A stretch of DNA of 64,000 nucleotides from Mycobacterium sp. URHB0044. GTDB lineage: Bacteria; Actinomycetota; Actinomycetes; Mycobacteriales; Mycobacteriaceae. The position numbers were made by a program, and so were the translations under genes. Below, in pieces: positions 1 to 7,968 of the stretch (positions within the stretch are counted from its first letter, which is position 1; each line of letters opens with the position of its first letter). The stretch covers positions 1 to 64,000 of the forward strand of contig NZ_JIAW01000025.1 in NCBI RefSeq assembly GCF_000620625.1, written 5' to 3'. Below the pieces are notes generated by a model. The model did no database searches, was not told the DNA's origin, and was given only the letters and a program-made list of their open reading frames with translations.

Positions 1-539
1 CCCTTGACGATGCCGAACTCGTCGTTGAGCACCTTGGCCAACGGACCCAGGCAGTTCGTCGTGCACGACGCGTTGGAGATGATGTTCTGGCTGCCGTCGT
101 ACTTGTCGTCGTTGACCCCGATCACGATCGTGATGTCGGGATCGGTGGCCGGCGCAGAGATGATCACCTTCTTCGCCCCCGCATCCAGGTGACCCTTGGC
201 CTTGGCGGCGTTGGTGAAGATGCCGGTCGACTCGACCACCACGTCAACACCCAGATCACCCCACGGCAACTCGGCGGGACCGGCCTTGACCTCCAACGCC
301 TTGATCTTGGTGGAACCCACCACGATCGTGTCGTCACCCTCCAAGCTCACCTCATACGGCAACCGACCCAGGATCGAATCGAACTTCAACAGATGCGCCA
401 ACGTCGCATTGTCGGTCAGATCGTTGACCGCCACGATCTCGATGTCCTTGTTCGCACCCAGCGCCTGCTGCGCATCCAGAGCCCGAAAGAAGTTGCGCCC
501 GATTCGGCCGAAGCCGTTGACGCCTACCCGAACCGCCAC
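1..539 (-). CDS. gap: Glyceraldehyde-3-phosphate dehydrogenase, N-terminal part (cut by window edge)
   Basis: GAPDH interconverts glyceraldehyde-3-phosphate and 1,3-bisphosphoglycerate; in the CBB cycle it works in the reducing direction. The reverse strand encodes about 179 residues with the NAD-binding start VRVGVNGFGRIGRN and, near the cut end, the catalytic-cysteine motif SNASCTTNC. The start is a GTG at 539 with an AAGGAG box about 8 bases upstream. The C-terminal half lies outside the window. Its place beside aldolase and RuBisCO suggests it belongs to the CBB set, although it could equally be the housekeeping copy. Confidence 0.95.
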   Translation of the reverse strand, partial: MAVRVGVNGFGRIGRNFFRALDAQQALGANKDIEIVAVNDLTDNATLAHLLKFDSILGRLPYEVSLEGDDTIVVGSTKIKALEVKAGPAELPWGDLGVDVVVESTGIFTNAAKAKGHLDAGAKKVIISAPATDPDITIVIGVNDDKYDGSQNIISNASCTTNCLGPLAKVLNDEFGIVK

Positions 540-692
540 TATGTGTTCTCCTTCAATCGTCGTTCGACATCCCCCAGATGGGGAGCTGTTCAACCGCATT
601 CACGTCCCGCGCCCGCTCCCCCAATGAGGGGTGCCGCGACAGCGTCTGCGGCGGCAAGGTAGATCTGACGCCCACATCATCGGAGGACGGAA

Positions 693-899
693 ATGAGCCA
701 GATCGGCATCGTCGGGTCGGCGCAGACGGCATTGTCTTGTTTCCCCGTCACAGGCGACCGCATTCGCGTTGCCAGGGGCGTCCTAGGACGTCTCGGCCGC
801 GTCGGCTCGACGTCACCCGGCCACGTCGTCGTCCATTACGACGACGGTGGCCGGGAAATCGTCGACCCGAGCCGACGTCCACTGTTCGTTCTTCGTTGA
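693..899 (+). CDS. Small hypothetical protein (68 aa)
   Basis: I do not recognise this protein. It begins MSQIGIVGSAQ and has a GGAGGACGG ribosome-binding stretch directly before its ATG, which is the main reason to believe it. The middle is rich in Gly, Arg and Val, with a short HVVVHYDDGG segment; there is no signal peptide or membrane segment. It lies alone between two genes read in the opposite direction (gap and the aldolase gene), so it would need its own promoter in the 153-base gap upstream. It could be a chance reading frame. Confidence 0.45.
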   Translation: MSQIGIVGSAQTALSCFPVTGDRIRVARGVLGRLGRVGSTSPGHVVVHYDDGGREIVDPSRRPLFVLR

Positions 900-967
900 C
901 GGTGCGTGGCCACACGGGGACAGCGTGTTCGAAAAGGGAAAGTAAACGCGCTGCCCCCGTGCGTCAT

Positions 968-1966
968 TCAGGCAGATTGAAGCTCGGCGCGTAGCCGTGC
1001 CGCGGCGCCGTTGGCCGCCACGCGTTCGAGCAGGGCCGTCTGGCCATCGGTGACGAGGTCGGGATCTCCGTGCCAGGCAGCCAGCGCCGGCGACACCAAC
1101 GCACGTCCGAAGGAGAACGTCAGCGGCCACGGTGTCCGGTGGGCCTGCATGGCCTCGAGATTGGCCGTCGCCCGCTTGGGTGTCTGGCCACCGGACAGGA
1201 AGGCCACCCCGGCAAGGTCGCCGGGCCACGCCCGCAGCACGCCGACGGTGAGCTCGGCCGTCTCCGCCGGCGTGGACTGCCGTGCATAGTCCTCGCCCTC
1301 GAGAATCATGTTCGGCTTGAGGACGATACCCGCCAAATCAACGTGAAAGAGCGCTAATTCGGCTCGCACCGCCGCGTGAACCTCACCGGTCACGTCGCGG
1401 CACACTCCGCGGTTGTGAGTGCCGGTCATGAGGACCTCGGGCTCGACGATCGGCACGATGCCCGCCTCCTGGCAGGCCGCCGCATAGCGCGCGAGGGCGC
1501 TCGCGTTCGCGCTTATCGAGCCGCGACTGGGCGTGTCGGAGCCGATCTCGAATACCGCGCGCCACTTCGCAAACGCAGCGCCCATCTCGGCATACTCGGC
1601 TAGACGCGCGGGTAGCCCGTCGAGCCCCTCGGTGACCAGCTCGCCGTCCAGGCCTGGGCTCTGCTTCGCGCCGGTATCCACTTTGATGCCGGGCAGGATG
1701 CCCAGGGCGCGCACGGCCTGTGCGAAGGGCGTGCCATCGCTGAACGTCTGGCGCAGCGTCTCGTCGCAGAAGATGATGCCCGAAACGCTTTCGGACAATC
1801 CCGGGGCCGTCGCGAGCAGCTCGCGATACCTGCGGCGGTTCTCGGCGGTCGGCTGCGCCCCCGCCTCCTCGAGACGCTTCGACATGGTCCCGATGCTCTC
1901 GTCAGCGGCCAGGATGCCCTTGCCGGGCGCCACCATTCGTGCCGCGGTCTCTCGACATGTCGTCAT
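968..1966 (-). CDS. fda: Class I fructose-bisphosphate aldolase
   Basis: Catalyses the reversible aldol condensation of dihydroxyacetone phosphate with glyceraldehyde-3-phosphate (and, in the CBB cycle, with erythrose-4-phosphate). The 332-residue protein is the Schiff-base type: the lysine is K217 in the LKPNM motif, with supporting residues in AADES (D22), AKWR (K134, R136) and IVEPE (E175, E177). Length is close to the usual 340-360 residues. Actinobacteria typically use a class II, metal-dependent Fba for glycolysis, so a class I enzyme next to cbbLS points to a CBB-dedicated copy. It is divergent from cbbL across a 171-base control region. Confidence 0.95.
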   Translation of the reverse strand: MTTCRETAARMVAPGKGILAADESIGTMSKRLEEAGAQPTAENRRRYRELLATAPGLSESVSGIIFCDETLRQTFSDGTPFAQAVRALGILPGIKVDTGAKQSPGLDGELVTEGLDGLPARLAEYAEMGAAFAKWRAVFEIGSDTPSRGSISANASALARYAAACQEAGIVPIVEPEVLMTGTHNRGVCRDVTGEVHAAVRAELALFHVDLAGIVLKPNMILEGEDYARQSTPAETAELTVGVLRAWPGDLAGVAFLSGGQTPKRATANLEAMQAHRTPWPLTFSFGRALVSPALAAWHGDPDLVTDGQTALLERVAANGAAARLRAELQSA

Positions 1967-2066
1967 TTGAATGTTGCCCTTCGGTACGTAGTCATCGGTC
2001 GCAAGTTATCGGGCTGAAGATGGCCACGGCCTCACCTACATGGTGGATACGCAGGGTGAGAGAGTT

Positions 2067-2099
2067 AAGCGAATGCTTCAGAGTACGAGGCGTATTCGC
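2067..2099. promoter_or_regulatory. Inverted-repeat element in the fda/cbbL divergent promoter region
   Basis: The 171-base gap between the divergent aldolase and cbbL genes holds nested symmetry: a small palindrome AAGC-GAAT-GCTT (2067-2078), outer arms GCGAAT (2069-2074) and ATTCGC (2094-2099), and a TACG-AGG-CGTA palindrome (2084-2094). CBB operons are commonly controlled by a LysR-type CbbR, and this would be a sensible operator position. No cbbR gene is in the window, so the cognate regulator is not identified. Confidence 0.45.
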
Positions 2100-2137
2100 A
2101 ATAGACACGTTGATGATCGACTGGCAGCATTCCCGGC

Positions 2138-3571
2138 ATGACGACAGATCGTTGGAACGCTGGAGTAATTCCCTACGCCGAAATGGGCTACTGGCAGCCC
2201 GACTACATCCCGAAGGACTCGGATGTGCTGTGCGCCTTCAGGATAACCCCACAACCCGGCGTCCCGCCGGAGGAGGCCGGCGCAGCGGTTGCCGGTGAAT
2301 CGAGCACCGCAACGTGGACCGTGGTCTGGACCGACCGGCTGACCACCTTCGAGCACTATCAGGCCAAGTGTTACCGCGTCGACGCGGTTCCCAACGCGCC
2401 CGGGCAGTGGATCGCCTGGATCGCGTACGACCTCGACCTCTTCGAAGAAGGCTCGATCGCCAACCTCACCAGTTCGATCATCGGGAACGTCTTCGGGTTC
2501 AAGCCGCTCAAAGCGCTTCGCCTGGAAGACATGCGCATACCCACCCAGTACGTGAAGACCTTCCAGGGTCCCGCCCACGGCGTGGTCATGGAACGCGAAC
2601 ACCTGAACAAGTTCGGACGACCCCTGCTCGGCGCAACGACCAAGCCGAAGCTCGGCTTGTCAGCACGCAACTACGGCCGCGTGGTCTACGAAGCCCTGCG
2701 TGGCGGACTCGACTTCACCAAGGATGACGAGAACATCAACTCGCAACCGTTCATGCGGTGGCGCGACCGCTCCCTCTTCTGCATGGAGGCCGTCAACCGC
2801 GCGCAGGCCGCGACCGGTGAGATCAAGGGTCACTACCTGAACGTGACCGCAGGGACCATGGAGCAGATGTACGAGCGGTCCGAATTCGCAAAGGAACTCG
2901 GATCCGTCGTCGTCATGGTCGACCTGACGATCGGCTACACCGCCATCCAGTCGATGGCCAATTGGGCTCGCGCCAACGGCGTGCTGCTGCACCTGCACCG
3001 CGCCGGCCACGGCACGTACACCCGGCAGAAGTCTCACGGCATCAGCTTCAGGGTGATCTCCAAGTGGATGCGGTTGGCTGGCGTCGACCACATCCACGCG
3101 GGCACCGTCGTCGGCAAGCTCGAAGGCGACCCGGCCTCCACCGCCGGGTTCTACGACACGCTGCGACTCGACAGCGTGGCGGCCGATCCCGTCAAGGGCC
3201 TGTACTTCGACCAGGAGTGGGCATCGATGCCCGGCGTCATGCCGGTTGCATCGGGCGGCATCCACGCCGGCCAGATGCACCAACTGCTGCACTATCTCGG
3301 CGAAGACGTCATCCTGCAGTTCGGCGGCGGCACCATCGGCCACCCGATGGGAATCTCCGCTGGTGCCGAAGCCAACCGCGTGGCTCTCGAGGCCATGATC
3401 AAGGCGCGCAACGAAGGTCGCGACTTCTACAAGGAGGGCCCGGAGATCCTCAAGAAGGCGGCATCGACCAACCTTCCCCTCGAAACCGCTCTGGCCACAT
3501 GGGGTGACATCTCGTTCAACTACGAATCCACCGACACCCCCGACGTCGTCGCAACCCCCACTCTTTCCTGA
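2138..3571 (+). CDS. cbbL: RuBisCO large subunit, red-type form I (form IE-like)
   Basis: Carboxylates ribulose-1,5-bisphosphate to two 3-phosphoglycerates. The 477-residue protein has the carbamylated lysine and Mg ligands in GGLDFTKDDE (K195, D197, E198), catalytic lysines in TTKPKLG (K169, K171), catalytic HLHR (H287) and mobile loop 6 in TVVGKLEGDP (K327). The stretch HRAGHGTYTRQKSHG resembles the red-type lineage (forms IC/ID/IE; HRAGNSTYSRQKNHG from memory) more than green-type HRAMHAVIDRQ. Actinobacterial enzymes of this kind are usually called form IE. It is followed 17 bases later by cbbS. No strong ribosome-binding site precedes the ATG. Confidence 0.98.
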   Translation: MTTDRWNAGVIPYAEMGYWQPDYIPKDSDVLCAFRITPQPGVPPEEAGAAVAGESSTATWTVVWTDRLTTFEHYQAKCYRVDAVPNAPGQWIAWIAYDLDLFEEGSIANLTSSIIGNVFGFKPLKALRLEDMRIPTQYVKTFQGPAHGVVMEREHLNKFGRPLLGATTKPKLGLSARNYGRVVYEALRGGLDFTKDDENINSQPFMRWRDRSLFCMEAVNRAQAATGEIKGHYLNVTAGTMEQMYERSEFAKELGSVVVMVDLTIGYTAIQSMANWARANGVLLHLHRAGHGTYTRQKSHGISFRVISKWMRLAGVDHIHAGTVVGKLEGDPASTAGFYDTLRLDSVAADPVKGLYFDQEWASMPGVMPVASGGIHAGQMHQLLHYLGEDVILQFGGGTIGHPMGISAGAEANRVALEAMIKARNEGRDFYKEGPEILKKAASTNLPLETALATWGDISFNYESTDTPDVVATPTLS

Positions 3572-3588
3572 ACCCGATCGGAGAACTC

Positions 3589-4008
3589 ATGCGAGTCACA
3601 CAAGGCACCTTCTCTTACCTGCCGGACTTCACCGACGAGGAGATAACCGCTCAGATCAGTTATGCGCTCGACAACGGCTGGCCACTGTCGGTGGAGTTCA
3701 CCGACGACCCGCACCCGCGCAACGTGTACTGGGAGATGTGGGGACTGCCGATGTTCGACCTCAAGGATGCCGCAGGCGTCCTGCTCGAGGTCAATGCATG
3801 CCGCAGTGCCTATCCCGGTACGTACGTCCGGTTGAACGCCTATGACTCGAATCTGGGGCGCCAGACCACCGCGTTCTCGTTCATCGTGCAGCGGCCGGCC
3901 GAGGAGCCGGGCTTCCGGCTCGATCGGGCCGAAGGGTCCGACCGGCGCATCGGCTACACGACGTTCTCGTATGCCACTCAAAAGCCCTCCGGGCACCGTT
4001 ACGGATGA
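3589..4008 (+). CDS. cbbS: RuBisCO small subunit
   Basis: Partner of CbbL in the L8S8 holoenzyme. The 139-residue protein begins MRVTQGTFSYLPDFTDEEI and contains the family motif WPLSVEF and the HPRNVYWEMWGLPMFD block. The length and C-terminal extension (about residues 110-139, GYTTFSYATQ) match red-type small subunits, which carry a C-terminal beta-hairpin that plugs the central channel. A GGAG box precedes the ATG. Its stop codon overlaps the start of the next gene (ATGA), so translation of the two is probably coupled. Confidence 0.97.
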   Translation: MRVTQGTFSYLPDFTDEEITAQISYALDNGWPLSVEFTDDPHPRNVYWEMWGLPMFDLKDAAGVLLEVNACRSAYPGTYVRLNAYDSNLGRQTTAFSFIVQRPAEEPGFRLDRAEGSDRRIGYTTFSYATQKPSGHRYG

Positions 4009-4607
4009 CTGTGACCAGTGCAGCCGTTCCCACGCATCCCGAATCGATACGCCACGTTCCCACCATTGACGGATTCCGTGTGCCGGTGAGGTTGGCCGGC
4101 CCGGACACGGGTCGAGTAGTCATCATGTTCGACGGATCGCCGGATCGGACCGAGTCTTACGACGTCGTCCGCGAGCGGCTCCACGTAGCCATGTTCCGCA
4201 CGGTTACCTTGCCGGTGCACAAGTGCCTCAGACCGAAGGACGTCATCGATATTCTCGACCGGCTGAAAGTGGCCGGTGGTCTGCTCGTCGGGGATGGAGC
4301 CGGCGGCGAGCTGGCATGGAAGCTCGCCGCCGCCCACCGCGAACGCTTTACGGGTCTCGTGGTGATCGACTGTGGACATCCACGCGTTGCCAGCGACAGC
4401 GGCTTGATTCGCGACAAGCGTTGTCCCGCAGTGGCTGCCGATACGACCATGTTGGTCAGCACACACTCAGCACATGCTGCCGCCCGCGCGAGCAAGCGGC
4501 ACGTTCACGGCGAGTTTCGACTATTGGAACTGGCAGGACCGCGCAGCTCGCGGCACTTCACGGCTCAACTCACCACCGAGATCGTGATGCGCGTGCTATC
4601 GCGCTAG
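4005..4607 (+). CDS. Alpha/beta-hydrolase-fold protein lacking the nucleophile, coupled to cbbS
   Basis: A 200-residue protein with an alpha/beta-hydrolase outline: a strand-rich RVVIMFDGSPD block near residue 38, then the nucleophile-elbow region GLLVGDGAGGELAWKLAAAH (residues 92-111) and GLVVIDCGHP. In active family members the elbow reads G-x-S-x-G; here it is G96-D-G-A-G100, so the serine position is glycine. The protein is also short, with little lid or C-terminal triad region. It is therefore probably a non-hydrolytic accessory protein. It starts inside the cbbS stop codon and takes the place where red-type operons usually carry the RuBisCO activase gene cbbX. Function unknown. Confidence 0.85.
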   Translation: MTVTSAAVPTHPESIRHVPTIDGFRVPVRLAGPDTGRVVIMFDGSPDRTESYDVVRERLHVAMFRTVTLPVHKCLRPKDVIDILDRLKVAGGLLVGDGAGGELAWKLAAAHRERFTGLVVIDCGHPRVASDSGLIRDKRCPAVAADTTMLVSTHSAHAAARASKRHVHGEFRLLELAGPRSSRHFTAQLTTEIVMRVLSR

Positions 4608-4616
4608 TACACGAGC

Positions 4617-4652
4617 AACGCCGGGTCGCACGATCACGTGCGGCCCGGCGTT
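4617..4652. terminator. Strong hairpin terminator between convergent cbb units
   Basis: A 16-bp stem (4617-4632 with 4637-4652, one G-T wobble) closes a 4-base ATCA loop; the arms begin AACGCCGGG and end CCCGGCGTT. A short TTT follows. It lies in the 103-base gap between the convergent alpha/beta-hydrolase-like gene and prk, so it can stop transcription from both sides. Confidence 0.85.
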
Positions 4653-4710
4653 TAGTCGTCGCTGTTGGCGGCCCAGTACGCCGCCGATCATGCGAAGTGC
4701 CGCCGTAGGC

Positions 4711-5610
4711 TCAGCGGCCAGCCGAGACCCCGTCCTTCAACTCGGCATTCCGGCGGTCCACCAGGCGCAGGATCATCGGTGTGAAGATCAGCTGCATCGC
4801 GAGGTCCATCTTGCCGCCGGGACACACGATCGTGTTCGGCCGGGACATGAACGAATCATGCAGCATCGACAGCAGATACGGGAAGTCGATGCCGTGCGGA
4901 TCACGGAACCGGATGATCAACATCGATTCGTCCGGCGTAGGAATGTTCCTGGCGACGAACGGATTCGACGTGTCGACCATGGGCACGCGTTGGAAGTTGA
5001 CATCCGTGTTCGAGAACTGCGGACAGATGTAGTTCACGTAGTCCGGCATCCTCCGCAGGATGGTGTCGGTGACCGCCTCCGATGTGTAGCCGCGCACGAC
5101 TTTGTCTCGATGCAGTTTCTGCAGCCACTCGAGGTTGATCACCGGCACCACACCGATGCGCAGATCGGCATGCTGGGCGACGCTGACCGTACCGGTCTCG
5201 ATGGCGCCGTGCAGTCCCTCGTAGAAGAGCATGTCGGTGTCATCCGGCAGAGATTCCCATGGCGTAAACGTGCCGGGCTGCTGTTCGTACGGCTTCGCTT
5301 CTTGCTCGTCATGGAGGTATTTGCGGAACTTGCCACCGCCTACCTCCGAGTACGAACGGAAGAGGTCCTCGAGGTCTTCGAACAGGTTCGCTTCCGGACC
5401 GAAGTGACTGAACGTGTGGTCACCTCGGGCGTGCGCCTCTTCGATCGCCGCCTTCATCTCTACGCGATCGAAGCGGTGAAAGCTGTCGCCTTCGACGTAG
5501 GCGACGTTGATTCCTTCACGGCGGAAGATCTGCTCGAAGGTGCGCATCACCGAGGTGGTGCCAGCCCCGGAGGAGCCAGTGACCGAGACGATGGGGTGTT
5601 TGCGTGACAT
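4711..5610 (-). CDS. prk: Phosphoribulokinase
   Basis: Phosphorylates ribulose-5-phosphate with ATP to ribulose-1,5-bisphosphate, the RuBisCO substrate; with RuBisCO it is diagnostic of the CBB cycle. The 299-residue protein is the bacterial class I type, with Walker A GSSGAGTTS (residues 12-20) and D42, H45 and R49 in the VEGDSFHRFDR block, which match the catalytic/substrate residues of Rhodobacter PRK. It begins 6 bases after the stop of fbp on the same strand, so the pair is co-transcribed. It is the last gene of the araC-hypA-hypB-fbp-prk run. Confidence 0.97.
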   Translation of the reverse strand: MSRKHPIVSVTGSSGAGTTSVMRTFEQIFRREGINVAYVEGDSFHRFDRVEMKAAIEEAHARGDHTFSHFGPEANLFEDLEDLFRSYSEVGGGKFRKYLHDEQEAKPYEQQPGTFTPWESLPDDTDMLFYEGLHGAIETGTVSVAQHADLRIGVVPVINLEWLQKLHRDKVVRGYTSEAVTDTILRRMPDYVNYICPQFSNTDVNFQRVPMVDTSNPFVARNIPTPDESMLIIRFRDPHGIDFPYLLSMLHDSFMSRPNTIVCPGGKMDLAMQLIFTPMILRLVDRRNAELKDGVSAGR

Positions 5611-5616
5611 GTCGAC

Positions 5617-6690
5617 CTATCCCGCCGCTGTCCGGAAGAGACCCCGCGTACCGTATAGCGGCAACTGGGACACCTGCTCATACGATTCGGCGTGGTACTC
5701 CTCGATGCGTGTCACCTCTTCACTAGCCCCGAACACGAGCGAAACCCGTTGGTGCACATCGGTGGGCTCCACCTCGAGGAGACGTTGCCTGCCGGTACTG
5801 GCCGCGCCGCCGGCCTGCTCGACGAGGAACGCCACTGGGTTCGCTTCGTACATCAGCCGCAACCGGCCAGGCCGAACGGGCTCGCGGTAGTCGCGCGGGT
5901 AGAGGAAGACACCACCCCGGGTAAGGATTCTGTGCGTCTCGGCCACCAGAGAGGCGACCCAGCGCATGTTGAAGTCCTTCTGCCGGGGACCCGACTTGCC
6001 GGCGAGACACTCCTGCACGTATCGCTGCACGGCCGGCTCCCAGAATCGCTGGTTCGACGCATTGATCGCGAATTCCTTGGTCGTCGACGGAATCTGGATG
6101 GACTCGCGGGTCAGCAGGAATTCTCCGAGGCTCGGGTCGAGGGTGAACGCGTGCACTCCCGTTCCCACCGTGAGAACCAACATCGTCGACGGCCCGTAGA
6201 TCGCGTATCCCGCGCACACCTGTTGCGTTCCAGGCTGCAGGAAGTCCTGCGTCTCAGGATCGGAACCCGGCTCCGGTGCGCGGAGGATCGAAAAGATGCT
6301 GCCGACCGACACATTCACGTCGATGTTCGATGAACCGTCGAGCGGATCGAACAACAGCAGGTACTTCCCCCTGGGATGTTCGGCGGGCAATCGGTAGGGC
6401 TCGTCCAGCTCCTCGGACACCATCCCGGCGACGCGACCACTCCACTCGTTGGCGCGCAGGAAGTAGTTGTTGGCAAGCACGTCCAGCTTCTGCTGCACCT
6501 CGCCTTGGACATTGGTCTGGTCCGCCGATCCCAGTACGTCGGCGAGCGCGCCGGCCGCAACGCGTTTCGAGATCGCCTTGCAGGCGAGCGCGACATCGAG
6601 GATCAACCCGTTCAGGTCTCCTGATGCGTCGGGATGGCGTCGGCGTTCTTCAATCAGGAACTGAACCAATGTGGTGCGATCGGCAAGCAT
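5617..6690 (-). CDS. fbp: Class I fructose-1,6-bisphosphatase
   Basis: Hydrolyses fructose-1,6-bisphosphate (CBB and gluconeogenesis). The 357-residue protein has the class I metal/active-site motif FDPLDGSSNIDVN and the RWVASLVAE and LYPRDYREP blocks. Mycobacteria normally rely on a class II, GlpX-type enzyme, so this class I enzyme next to prk looks like part of a CBB cassette, possibly acquired with it. It lies 73 bases downstream of hypB on the same strand; no obvious terminator occupies the gap. Confidence 0.96.
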   Translation of the reverse strand: MLADRTTLVQFLIEERRRHPDASGDLNGLILDVALACKAISKRVAAGALADVLGSADQTNVQGEVQQKLDVLANNYFLRANEWSGRVAGMVSEELDEPYRLPAEHPRGKYLLLFDPLDGSSNIDVNVSVGSIFSILRAPEPGSDPETQDFLQPGTQQVCAGYAIYGPSTMLVLTVGTGVHAFTLDPSLGEFLLTRESIQIPSTTKEFAINASNQRFWEPAVQRYVQECLAGKSGPRQKDFNMRWVASLVAETHRILTRGGVFLYPRDYREPVRPGRLRLMYEANPVAFLVEQAGGAASTGRQRLLEVEPTDVHQRVSLVFGASEEVTRIEEYHAESYEQVSQLPLYGTRGLFRTAAG

Positions 6691-6763
6691 GCTCCAAGGT
6701 TGTCTGGCAGCCGACTTTCGGCCATCCCCCTTATGGGTGGGCAGCTGGGTGGCAGCCTCCCGA

Positions 6764-7579
6764 TCAGCTGGTCACCGTTGCGACGCGAGTGTTGCGGTGC
6801 AGGTCGGACAGCCAGCCGCACCACTTGTCGATTCCCAGCGACGTCCGGGCACTTGTCTCGATCACCGCGACGCCGGGATTCACGGCATTCAAGTTGGCGT
6901 AGAACGCCGACAGGTCGTAGTCGAGGTGCGGGATCAGGTCCATCTTGTTGACGATGACGACGTCGGCTGACCGGAACATGACCGGATACTTCAGCGGCTT
7001 CTCCTCCCCCTCGGTCACGGAGTAGACCATCGCACTGGCATGCGCTCCGACATCGAACTCTGCGGGGCAGACCAGGTTTCCGACGTTCTCGATCAGAAGC
7101 AGGTCGAGATCGGTCAAGGACAGCCGCGCGAGGGCAGAACGCACCATTGGCGCGTCGAGGTGGCATTCGCCGCCGAATCCGTTGCTGGTGTTGATCAGCG
7201 AGATGACGGCGCCCAGGCCACTGAGCCGGTCGGCGTCGATGCTGGTCTCGATGTCCCCTTCGACGATGCCGACGCGCAGCCGACTATCGAGCTGGAGAAG
7301 GGTCTCCCGAAGTACCGCCGTCTTGCCCGCGCCGGGAGACGACATCAAGTTGATGGCCGTCACGCCCGCAGCGTCGAAGTCGCCTCGATTGGCGGCCGCA
7401 GTGTGGTCGTTCTCCTCGAAGATCCGCTCGAGCACCACGATCCGGTCGGTCCCGGTGGCGTAACCAGAGTGGTCACCGTGGTCGTGACCGTGAGCGTCCT
7501 GTTCGTGTTCGTGATCGTGGCCATGATCATGAGGGTGGTCGTGATCGTGATCGCCGTCGTGTCGGTGAAATCTGCCCAT
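6764..7579 (-). CDS. hypB: Hydrogenase maturation GTPase HypB with His-rich N-terminus
   Basis: GTPase that, with HypA, loads nickel into the [NiFe] large subunit. The start is the ATG at 7579 (GGAGG box 9 bases upstream, 4 bases after the hypA stop), giving 271 residues; an upstream in-frame extension is shadow sequence from hypA. Residues 5-37 contain 14 histidines alternating with Asp/Gly, a nickel store as in other His-rich HypBs. The G domain shows the P-loop SSPGAGKT (G83-T87) and the metal site GGECH (C139, H140). Co-oriented with hypA upstream and fbp-prk downstream. Confidence 0.97.
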   Translation of the reverse strand: MGRFHRHDGDHDHDHPHDHGHDHEHEQDAHGHDHGDHSGYATGTDRIVVLERIFEENDHTAAANRGDFDAAGVTAINLMSSPGAGKTAVLRETLLQLDSRLRVGIVEGDIETSIDADRLSGLGAVISLINTSNGFGGECHLDAPMVRSALARLSLTDLDLLLIENVGNLVCPAEFDVGAHASAMVYSVTEGEEKPLKYPVMFRSADVVIVNKMDLIPHLDYDLSAFYANLNAVNPGVAVIETSARTSLGIDKWCGWLSDLHRNTRVATVTS

Positions 7580-7583
7580 ACCG

Positions 7584-7922
7584 TTACACCTCCGCCAAAT
7601 CGAGTGAAGTAATGAGGAACTCGTCTCCCTCGACCAGGGTGACCGCGTGACCGGTGCAGGATCCGCAGACCATCGCGACCTCGTCGAGGACCTGCTCGTG
7701 GCCGCAACCGGCGCAGCGGATCTTGGCGGGTATGCGCTCCACCAGCAATTCGGCACCGTCCAGCTCGGAGCCTTCGGTCACTAGAGACCAGCAGTACACC
7801 AACGTGTCTGGGACTATCTGCCGCATCGCACCGATCTGGACGTGCACGGTGCGCACTGCCCTTCCGGCGGCGTGCTTCGTCACGATCTTCGCCATGGAAC
7901 TGCAGATCGAGAGCTCGTGCAC
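7584..7922 (-). CDS. hypA: Hydrogenase nickel metallochaperone HypA
   Basis: Delivers nickel to the hydrogenase large subunit together with HypB. The functional start is the GTG at 7922, because HypA needs the N-terminal M-H-E nickel motif (read VHELSIC here) and a GGAGGG box lies just upstream; an apparent longer frame should be ignored. The protein is 112 residues, with a structural zinc site formed by C70, C73, C86 and C89 (CX2C-X12-CX2C). The 46-base gap after the araC gene suggests co-transcription. Confidence 0.96.
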   Translation of the reverse strand: MHELSICSSMAKIVTKHAAGRAVRTVHVQIGAMRQIVPDTLVYCWSLVTEGSELDGAELLVERIPAKIRCAGCGHEQVLDEVAMVCGSCTGHAVTLVEGDEFLITSLDLAEV

Positions 7923-7968
7923 TGTCGACCCTCCTCGAGTCAGACGCGACCATACACTCTTCGGCGGG

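Noticed and set aside
540..692. CCCCA-GA-TGGGG inverted repeat (572-583) upstream of gap
   Set aside because: Arms of 5 G/C bases are expected by chance in this GC-rich DNA; not enough to call an operator.
813..1229. 138-residue minus-strand frame overlapping the aldolase gene
   Set aside because: Out-of-frame shadow of the class I aldolase with Arg-rich composition.
4690..5607. Long open frame on the plus strand across prk
   Set aside because: It is the antisense shadow of phosphoribulokinase; high GC keeps third-position frames open. The minus-strand product is an unmistakable PRK.
7460..7579. Possible tandem repeat or CRISPR-like array
   Set aside because: The repetition is codon-level (His/Asp/Gly) and in frame with hypB; there are no spacers.
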